Assembly: GCA_902168115.1 (NCBI GenBank)
Contig: CABHPB010000143.1
Span: 1-52,812 of the forward strand
Origin: an uncultured Methylopila sp.
GTDB lineage: Bacteria > Pseudomonadota > Alphaproteobacteria > Rhizobiales > Methylopilaceae
Reading direction: 5' to 3'
DNA: 52,812 nucleotides
Position 1 is the first letter of the stretch. Each line of letters opens with the position of its first letter. Both the position numbers and the translations under genes were made by a program. The notes beneath the pieces were generated by a model. The model saw only the letters and a program-made list of their open reading frames with translations. It made no database searches and had not been told where the DNA came from. Positions 46,728-52,812 of this stretch are shown here, one piece after another.

Positions 46728-47510
46728 ATGCTGAAGACCCGCCTCATCCCCTGCCTCGACGTCAAGGACGGCCGCGTCGTCAAGGGCGTGAAGTTCGTCG
46801 ACCTGCGCGACGCGGGCGATCCGGTCGAGGCGGCGCTCGCCTATGACGCGGCCGGCGCCGACGAGCTCTGCTTCCTCGACATCACCGCGAGCCACGAGGA
46901 CCGCAACATCCTGCTCGACGTCGTGGCGCGCACCGCCGAGGCCTGCTTCATGCCGGTGACGGTCGGCGGCGGCGTGCGCGGCGTCGACGACGTGCGGAAG
47001 CTGATGCTGGCCGGGGCCGACAAGGTCTCGATCATGTCGGCCGCCGTGAACGACCGATCGGTCGTGGCGCGGGCGGCGGAAAAATACGGCAGCCAGGCGA
47101 TCGTCGTCGCGGTCGACGCCAAGAAGGTTTCTTCCGAAGGCGAGGCCGACCGCTGGGAGGTCTTCACCCATGGCGGGCGCCGGCCGACCGGGCTCGACGC
47201 CGTCGCTTACGCCGCGGAAGTCGCCTCGCTCGGGGCGGGCGAGATCCTGCTCACCTCCATGGACAGGGACGGCACGCGCGACGGCTACGACCTCGCCCTC
47301 ACCCGCGCGGTGGTCGACGCGGTGCCGGTGCCTGTGGTCGCCTCGGGCGGCGTCGGCTCGCTCGACCATCTCGTCGACGGCGTCGTCAAAGGCGGGGCGA
47401 GCGCGGTGCTCGCCGCCTCGATCTTCCATTTCGGCGAGTTCTCGATCGGCGAGGCCAAGGCGCGGCTTGCCGACGCCGGCGTCGCCGTCCGGCTCGACCC
47501 GGGCGTCTGA
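46728..47510 (+). CDS. hisF: Imidazole glycerol phosphate synthase, cyclase subunit
   Basis: A 260-residue (beta/alpha)8 barrel that receives ammonia from HisH and makes imidazole glycerol phosphate. Diagnostic are [21 protein letters not shown] at the start, [25 protein letters not shown], and [15 protein letters not shown] holding the second catalytic aspartate. It is nine bases after hisA. hisE follows after 125 bp. Confidence 0.98.
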   Translation: MLKTRLIPCLDVKDGRVVKGVKFVDLRDAGDPVEAALAYDAAGADELCFLDITASHEDRNILLDVVARTAEACFMPVTVGGGVRGVDDVRKLMLAGADKVSIMSAAVNDRSVVARAAEKYGSQAIVVAVDAKKVSSEGEADRWEVFTHGGRRPTGLDAVAYAAEVASLGAGEILLTSMDRDGTRDGYDLALTRAVVDAVPVPVVASGGVGSLDHLVDGVVKGGASAVLAASIFHFGEFSIGEAKARLADAGVAVRLDPGV

Positions 47511-47635
47511 GCGAAAGTTCTAGGCCTCACGTAGATTTGCGTCGCAACTCGCCTCGGTTTAACCGTGAGCCGTTGATTAGAGCAGGCCGACCGACGGGCG
47601 GTCTCGGCTTCTCTTGTGCGCGTGGGCGGTGGTGG

Positions 47636-47956
47636 ATGGCCTTCACCTTGGACGACCTCGAGCGGATCGTCGCGAGCCGCGCAAGGGCTGACGCCGGTTC
47701 GAGCTATACGCGCTCGCTGCTCGAGGCGGGCCCCGAAAAGTGCGCCAAGAAGCTCGGCGAAGAGGGCGTGGAGGCCGCGCTCGCCTGCGCCGGCGGCGCG
47801 AGAGCCGAAGTCGTCGGCGAGGCCGCGGACGTGCTCTATCATCTGCTCGTCGTCCTGAAGGTCCGTGACGTCGAACTCGCCGAGGTGATGGCCGAGCTCG
47901 AACGTCGGACGGCCCAGTCGGGCCACGCCGAGAAGGCCGCGCGGAAGACGGCTTGA
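47636..47956 (+). CDS. hisE: Phosphoribosyl-ATP pyrophosphatase
   Basis: A 106-residue all-alpha enzyme for the second step of histidine synthesis. Typical are [36 protein letters not shown] and [18 protein letters not shown], the metal-binding E-x-x-D helix pattern. The ATG at 47636 gives the standard size; the frame upstream to 47537 does not look coding. The last base of its TGA is shared with the coaA start (TGATG). Confidence 0.96.
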   Translation: MAFTLDDLERIVASRARADAGSSYTRSLLEAGPEKCAKKLGEEGVEAALACAGGARAEVVGEAADVLYHLLVVLKVRDVELAEVMAELERRTAQSGHAEKAARKTA

Positions 47957-48912
47957 TGGACGACCGGCCGAAGGTTCCGTCCCTTTCTCCCTACGCGAGC
48001 TTCTCGCGGAACGAATGGGCGGCGCTCCGCGCCGACACGCCGATGACGCTCGACGGCGCCGACCTCGCGCGTCTCGCCTCCATGAACGACCCGATCGACA
48101 TGTCCGAAGTCGAGCAGATCTACCTGCCGATCGCGCGACTGCTCGCCTTCTATGTCGCGGCCCGCCAGCAGCTGTTCCGCGCCACGCAGCGCTTCCTCGG
48201 GCACAAGGAGACGCGCGTTCCCTTCGTCATCGCGGTGGCGGGCTCTGTCGCCGTCGGCAAGTCGACGACCGCGCGCGTGCTGCGCGCCCTGCTGGCGCGC
48301 TGGCCGGCGATGCCGAAGGTCGACCTTGTCACCACGGACGGCTTCCTGCTGCCGAACGCGGTGCTGGAGCGCGAAGGGCTGATGAGCCGCAAGGGCTTTC
48401 CGGAGAGCTACGACGTCCAGGCGCTGCTGCGCTTCGTCAACGACATCAAGGCCGGCGAGCCGCGCGTCAGCGCGCCGGTCTACAGCCATCTCGTCTATGA
48501 TGTGGTGCCGAACGAGCGGATGACGCTCGAGAAGCCCGACATCGTCATCATCGAGGGACTGAACGTCCTGCAGACCGGCGAGAAGCCGTCTAACGGCAAG
48601 GTCGCGCCCTTCGTCTCGGACTTCATCGACTTCGGCATCTACCTCGACGCCGACGAGCCGCAGCTGCACCGCTGGTACGTCGAGCGCTTCATGCGGCTGA
48701 GGGAGACCGCGTTCCGCGATCCGCAGTCCTACTTCGCGAAATACGCCCAGGTCTCCGAGGAGGAGGCCTACCGGACGGCGCGCAAGCTCTGGAACGAGAT
48801 CAACCTCCCGAACCTCCGGGAAAACATCCGTCCGACCCGCCCGCGCGCGGACCTGATCCTGCGCAAGGGCGCGAGCCACCGGATCGAGGAAGTCCGGCTC
48901 CGCAAGATCTGA
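47956..48912 (+). CDS. coaA: Pantothenate kinase (type I)
   Basis: A 318-residue P-loop kinase for the first committed step of coenzyme A synthesis. Walker A is [13 protein letters not shown] (about 94-106). Also present are [30 protein letters not shown] and [11 protein letters not shown], then [13 protein letters not shown], all of type I CoaA. The ATG at 47956 is used; hisE stops one base into it. CoaA next to hisE is a common Hyphomicrobiales arrangement. Usually feedback-inhibited by CoA. Confidence 0.97.
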   Translation: MDDRPKVPSLSPYASFSRNEWAALRADTPMTLDGADLARLASMNDPIDMSEVEQIYLPIARLLAFYVAARQQLFRATQRFLGHKETRVPFVIAVAGSVAVGKSTTARVLRALLARWPAMPKVDLVTTDGFLLPNAVLEREGLMSRKGFPESYDVQALLRFVNDIKAGEPRVSAPVYSHLVYDVVPNERMTLEKPDIVIIEGLNVLQTGEKPSNGKVAPFVSDFIDFGIYLDADEPQLHRWYVERFMRLRETAFRDPQSYFAKYAQVSEEEAYRTARKLWNEINLPNLRENIRPTRPRADLILRKGASHRIEEVRLRKI

Positions 48913-49452
48913 CGCCGCGCGTCGGTTCGCCGCCTGATTCATCCGTTCAGCCTCCATCGTCCCGCCGCGAGCTTTTCTCTCGCGCGGGGTGATCGGCATG
49001 TGGGAGGCGCGGGACGCCGGGCGGCCGCATCTCTTGAGTTTAAGGAACCGGTCGCCCGGCGCCCCACGCACGGCGATTTCGCGCGCGACCGAAGAAACCG
49101 CGCTCCGACGACGGGCCACCCGTGGGCCTCGGAGGTTCCGAGGGTCCGGACGAGTCCCGCCGCGTTACGGCCCACTCAACGGCGGCCCCGTCATAGTGCA
49201 GGGCGGGCGGCGTCTTTCGCCTCCGCCGCTCCCCCGACGCCCTCGGTCCCAAGACCTCGAACGTCGGCTTTGCGCCGAAGACGTCTTCGGTCGACGTCCC
49301 GGGAGGCTTCGGACCGGTGCCGAAGCCGCGCAGGCGCCGCCCTCACATCCCGCGCGAACGGCCGGTCCGGACGCGCCTCCCGGCGGGAGGAGGTGCCGCG
49401 AGGGTGTGGGAGGGAAAGCGAAATGTCAAGGAAAATATTCATATCGCGGCCT
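48913..49452. other. Long non-coding region after coaA
   Basis: No gene I can support lies here; the available frames on both strands are rich in Arg, Pro and Ala and have no ribosome sites. Many short GC-rich inverted repeats can be drawn, for example CCTCCC/GGGAGG at 49376-49390. I looked for tRNA, RNase P, tmRNA, SRP RNA and riboswitch signatures and recognised none. The segment around 49420-49445 is AT-rich and could be a promoter for something on either strand. Confidence 0.5.
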
Positions 49453-49609
49453 GACGCCTCTTTCCTTCTCCCCTCGCGGGACAAGGTGGCCGGAGCGAAG
49501 CGGAGGTCGGATGAGGGGGCGTCTCCGCTGGCGGGACGCGTCAGCCATATCCTGAACCGCCCCCTCACCCTTACCCTCTCCCGCGAGGGGAGAGGGGGAC
49601 GGAGGCGTC
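49453..49609. repeat. Rhizobial-type intergenic palindromic element
   Basis: The outer arms (49453-49481 and 49579-49609) are near reverse complements containing CTCCCCTCGCGGGA and TCCCGCGAGGGGAG. The inner arms (49505-49521 and 49558-49575) contain GGTCGGATGAGGGGGCG and the matching CGCCCCCTCACCC. Together they form a nested palindrome of about 157 bases. This fits dispersed palindromic repeats common in rhizobial genomes. Short reading frames across it are spurious. Confidence 0.8.
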
Positions 49610-49630
49610 GCGTCCGATGGACGGACCGGG

Positions 49631-51634
49631 TCAGCCGCCGCCGTTTGGCGGGCTCGCCTTCTGCGCGGTCGTCTGGCCGCGGCCGCCGAGGAGGCCGTCG
49701 ACGCGGCCGCGCTCCTGGTCGAACTTGGCGAGCTCGGTCCCGTCGAGCTCACGGCCGCGCGGCAGCTTGATCGTCATCGGGTTCACGAAGCGGCCGTTGA
49801 TCTTCACCTCGTAATGGAGGTGGGCGCCGGTCGAGAGGCCCGTGGAGCCGACATAGCCGACGATCTGGCCCTGGCGCACCGAGGCGCCCGGATTGATGCC
49901 GCGCCCGATGCCGGACATGTGGTTGTAGGTCGTCTCGTAGCCGTTCGAGTGCTGCAGCACGACCTGCCGGCCGTAGCCGCTCGCCCATCCGGCCTTCTCG
50001 ACCGTTCCGTTGCCCGAGGCGACGATCGGCGTGCCGGTCGGCGCCGCCCAGTCGACGCCGGTGTGCATCTTGGCGTAGCCGAGCACCGGGTGGCGGCGGA
50101 AGCCGAAGCCGGAGCGCATGACGCCGCCGTTCATCGGCTTCCTCATCAGGAACTTCTTCGCCGACTTGCCGCTCTCGTCGTAGAAGTCGACGAGCCCGTC
50201 GTCGTCGGTCTCGAAGCGGTAGAACCGGCGCTGCTCCCCGCCGAGCTTGAGCGACATGTAGGCGACCTCGCCGTCGCCGCCCTGCTCGTTCGGATCGGAG
50301 TAAAACACCTCGAAGGCGTCGGCCGGGCCGACCGGGCGGTTGAAGTCGACGTCGTAGGAGACGATCCGCACCATCTCGTCGACGATCTTGGGCGGCACCT
50401 GATTCTTGAGCGCGGCTTCGTAGAGCCCGTTGTAGAGCCGCATTCGGCCCGGCACGCCGGGGCGCTCGACCTCGTCGGCGATCTCCTCGGCGGTTGGCTC
50501 CTCGGCGAAGTCGTCCGCGTCGGCGACGGCGACATAGTCGCCGATGTCCGACATCGCGACCGAGCCGACATGGCCGCCGTCGGCGTCGAACAGGCTGACG
50601 CGCATCGGCTGGAGGCGGGCGGCGGGTCCGGCGACACGCCCCATCAGCACCTTGAGGCGCTGGCCGGGCGTGACGGAGGCGACCCCGTAGCCGTCCCGGC
50701 CGGCGAACCGGTCGGCGACCGCCCGCGCGTCCTCGGGCGACACGCCCGCGTCGCGCTCGAGCGCGGTCGCGAGCGGGCCGCCTGCGGTGACGACGGTCGC
50801 GCTTTCGCCCGGCGCGTTCTGGCCTTGCGAAGCGCCGGCCGCCGATTTCTCGACGAGCGTCATGTTGCGGATGGAGGGACGCACGTCGAGCACGCCGGCG
50901 TTCGGCTCGTTCTGCCCGGTGGCGTAGGCGAGGGCGCTCTCGGCGCTCGCGGTCAGAGACGGCGCCGGCTCGAGCCGCGTCGCGAATTCGAAAGCCGCGG
51001 CCTCGCGGACGCGGGCGCGCACGTCGACCGGCTGGACGGTCGGGCCGTCGTCCGCGCCGATCTCGCGGCCGGCGAGGTCGCTCACCGTGAAGGAGAGGTC
51101 GCCCTCGCCGTCGTCGTTTCGGTCTGGCGAGGCGCGATCCTTGCTCGCGGCGACCAGCGTCTTCATCGGGTCGAAGGGCGGCACGCGCGCGGCGAATTCG
51201 GAGGGCGCGCGCATCAGCGGCGCGCTCACCTTCACGAAGGGACGCATGCGCACGACCTCGCGGTCGCCGTGCTTCGTCGTGGAGGAGACGCGCATGGCCT
51301 GGCGCGCGGCGGCGGTCTCCTGTTCGGGCGAAAGACGGTCGCCCTTGCGCGCGCCGTTCGAGAGCCGCTCGTCCGTGCGCGCGGGCGCGGCCGCGAGACG
51401 GAAGGACTGGACCGCGTCGGCGCCGCGCTGAAGGGTGGAGTAGCAGGCGCCGCCGAGCAGGGCCGCGCCCGTCACCCCGGTCAGCACCGTTCCCGCAAGC
51501 CAGCGCAGGCTCAGCGCGCGCCGGTCGAGCGCATCCGGCGCCTCGACGCCGGCGACGCTCAATGGCGGCTCGTGCCCGAGCGCGATCTCTGTCCCGCCAT
51601 AAGGGCGGCCGCGCGGCGCGCGATAGACGGACAA
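49631..51634 (-). CDS. M23-family metallopeptidase (murein endopeptidase-like)
   Basis: A 667-residue envelope protein. An N-terminal membrane segment (about 50-72, LRWLAGTVLTGVTGAALLGGACY) anchors it. A long disordered and mixed periplasmic region includes a LysM/OapA-like stretch (GQRLKVLMGRV). The C-terminal M23 domain (about 505-620) carries zinc ligands H524 and D528 in MHTGVDWAAP and the HLH motif at 605-607 in GAHLHYEVK. This class cuts peptidoglycan cross-links. I propose TTG at 51634 as start; the frame continues to 51853 but the extra residues look like translated leader. It lies beside the rRNA operon, divergent from it. Confidence 0.88.
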   Translation of the reverse strand: MSVYRAPRGRPYGGTEIALGHEPPLSVAGVEAPDALDRRALSLRWLAGTVLTGVTGAALLGGACYSTLQRGADAVQSFRLAAAPARTDERLSNGARKGDRLSPEQETAAARQAMRVSSTTKHGDREVVRMRPFVKVSAPLMRAPSEFAARVPPFDPMKTLVAASKDRASPDRNDDGEGDLSFTVSDLAGREIGADDGPTVQPVDVRARVREAAAFEFATRLEPAPSLTASAESALAYATGQNEPNAGVLDVRPSIRNMTLVEKSAAGASQGQNAPGESATVVTAGGPLATALERDAGVSPEDARAVADRFAGRDGYGVASVTPGQRLKVLMGRVAGPAARLQPMRVSLFDADGGHVGSVAMSDIGDYVAVADADDFAEEPTAEEIADEVERPGVPGRMRLYNGLYEAALKNQVPPKIVDEMVRIVSYDVDFNRPVGPADAFEVFYSDPNEQGGDGEVAYMSLKLGGEQRRFYRFETDDDGLVDFYDESGKSAKKFLMRKPMNGGVMRSGFGFRRHPVLGYAKMHTGVDWAAPTGTPIVASGNGTVEKAGWASGYGRQVVLQHSNGYETTYNHMSGIGRGINPGASVRQGQIVGYVGSTGLSTGAHLHYEVKINGRFVNPMTIKLPRGRELDGTELAKFDQERGRVDGLLGGRGQTTAQKASPPNGGG

Positions 51635-51985
51635 GGTCTGACCCGAATTCCCTGAAGGCGGCGTCCGGAGGCAGGCCCCGTCGCGCCGCAGCTCCCGACT
51701 TGCGCGAAAACCTACTCCGCGCCGGCCCTGCACGCCACTCCGGCCCGGCCCCGGAATCGGCCTGCCCGCCGAAATCGTTGAAAAATGAGCAAACAGATCC
51801 CAGTTAAGGTCGTGCGGCGGCGCCGGAGAAGCGGTCTTCGCGGCTATTCGCAAGGCAGCCGGCGCCTTTCCCGGAGGCGAAGTGCGAACTTTTTTTGATC
51901 GCCGTACGCCCGAGAAACTGAGGGCGTGAGCCTCTGTCGAAGGGTCGAAGGTTCATCGGGGCGTCATTTTTTTCCAGGAGCCGCG
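51635..51985. other. Divergent region between the M23 gene and the rRNA operon
   Basis: This region lies between the proposed M23 start (51634) and the rRNA promoter. A minus-strand frame is open here but reads as low-complexity Arg/Gly-rich sequence without a ribosome site. It must hold the M23 promoter and upstream rRNA control sites such as UP-like or Fis-type elements; I see short A/T runs near 51775-51790 and 51885-51900 only. Confidence 0.4.
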
Positions 51986-52015
51986 TTGACACCCGAAACT
52001 GCCTCGGCCTATACA
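51986..52015 (+). promoter_or_regulatory. rRNA operon promoter
   Basis: A consensus -35 TTGACA (51986-51991), an 18-base spacer and -10 TATACA (52010-52015) lie 364 bases before the 16S start, a typical strong housekeeping promoter. Transcription should start near 52022. Confidence 0.75.
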
Positions 52016-52180
52016 GCGGCCATCGGCGGCGACGACGAAGCCCACGGGCCTCGGCGAAGCCTCCTTCAGTCTCTCCAGCATGGCGTGCCGCACTGTCGGC
52101 GTTAAGCCGAGTGTGAGCAGATTGGAACGGCTGGGAGCGGAAACGCACTTAGCCGAACGCAAACGGTTCGCCGGTTGCGC

Positions 52181-52191
52181 GCTCTTTGACA
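52181..52191 (+). promoter_or_regulatory. boxA-like antitermination site in the rRNA leader
   Basis: GCTCTTTGACA resembles the rRNA boxA (E. coli TGCTCTTTAACA), recognised by NusB-S10 so that NusA-modified polymerase ignores Rho. It lies about 190 bases before the 16S start in the leader, the usual place. Nearby stems may form boxB and RNase III sites, which I did not resolve. Confidence 0.7.
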
Positions 52192-52378
52192 AGTAGATCA
52201 TTGAAAGAGAAACGTGGGCGGCGGAGTTCCTGCGGCTCTTGGGAAACCGAGAGCATGTACAGAGACTTCGGCGGTCTAACGTTTCAAGGAATACGCCGCT
52301 CGGTCGTCGTGAGACGCCCAGAGCAGCGTGGTTCCTCGTCAAAACGTTGTGACTTTGCCGGGCAAAAGCTCAGTACTT

Positions 52379-52754
<376 letters not shown>

Positions 52755-52812
52755 CTGTCTCTTATACACATCTCCGAGCCCACGAGACTCCTGAGCATCT
52801 CGTATGCCGTCT
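52755..52812. other. Illumina Nextera adapter (sequencing artefact)
   Basis: The last 58 bases are not genomic. They read, in order, the Nextera transposase end (CTGTCTCTTATACACATCT), the adapter continuation CCGAGCCCACGAGAC, an 8-base index TCCTGAGC, and the start of the flow-cell arm (ATCTCGTATGCCGTCT). This is exactly the order of a read that ran through a short insert. It should be trimmed and not annotated. Confidence 0.99.

Noticed and set aside
48913-49452. RNase P RNA or another known structured RNA
   Set aside because: Short pieces resemble the AAAGTCCGG block, but the paired 5' and 3' ends and universal core are absent on both strands.
49191-49568. 125-residue minus-strand frame
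   Set aside because: It crosses the palindromic element, and its N-terminal text is what such repeats give when translated; no ribosome site.
51635-51853. Extended N terminus of the M23 peptidase
   Set aside because: The extra 73 residues are low-complexity, lack a signal feature and lie in the likely promoter area; TTG at 51634 gives a normal short cytoplasmic start before the membrane segment.

Overview
The window is a GC-rich chromosomal contig end from an alphaproteobacterium, most likely of the order Hyphomicrobiales (Rhizobiales). The evidence is the partial 16S rRNA at the right end, the rimP-nusA-ylxR-infB-rbfA-truB-rpsO-pnp order, the hisB-DUF2628-hisH-hisA-hisF-hisE-coaA block with hslVU nearby, a TIGR02302 protein, and rhizobial-type palindromic repeats. 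The 16S fragment suggests a Methylopila/Hansschlegelia-like lineage, but I cannot settle the genus without a search. The last 58 bases are not genomic: they are an Illumina Nextera adapter with its index.

Layout. 1-3500: a YciI-like protein, a peroxiredoxin, a secreted DUF4874/DUF4832 protein, then a disturbed stretch with a frameshifted gene remnant, a large hairpin and a small YjzC-like gene. 3505-13843 (minus): the translation and RNA-decay superoperon. 13966-18171 (minus): a compact cluster of two ATP-grasp ligases, a nucleotidyltransferase and an ELM1-family protein; this is the best candidate here for an uncharacterised pathway. 18337-21363: a GlcG/HbpS-like protein, a short DHFR-like protein, an AT-rich orphan, and a FUSC/YcxB pair. 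21532-27117 (plus): miaB-phoH-ybeY-corC-like-lnt, tightly packed. 27221-29691 (plus): an XRE regulator, metK behind a perfect palindrome, and trmB. 29704-32520 (minus): a small secreted protein, exbB, exbD and tonB. 32845-35922: twin TetR-type operators driving an EmrA/EmrB-type efflux pair, with no TetR gene nearby. 35930-41263: a TPR lipoprotein, gamma-glutamyltransferase, and a 900-residue TIGR02302 protein. 41386-44003 (minus): dps with a histone-like tail, hslV, hslU. 44250-48912 (plus): histidine biosynthesis and pantothenate kinase. 48913-49630: a long non-coding stretch with a palindromic repeat. 49631-51634: an M23 metallopeptidase. 51986 onward: the rRNA promoter, antitermination leader and 16S, cut by the adapter.

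Most of the window is housekeeping. Three starts need care: the YlxR-like gene appears to begin at CTG, and the TIGR02302 and M23 genes at TTG. I found no CRISPR array, prophage, intact insertion sequence or tRNA gene. Functions rest on motifs I can read, not on database searches.
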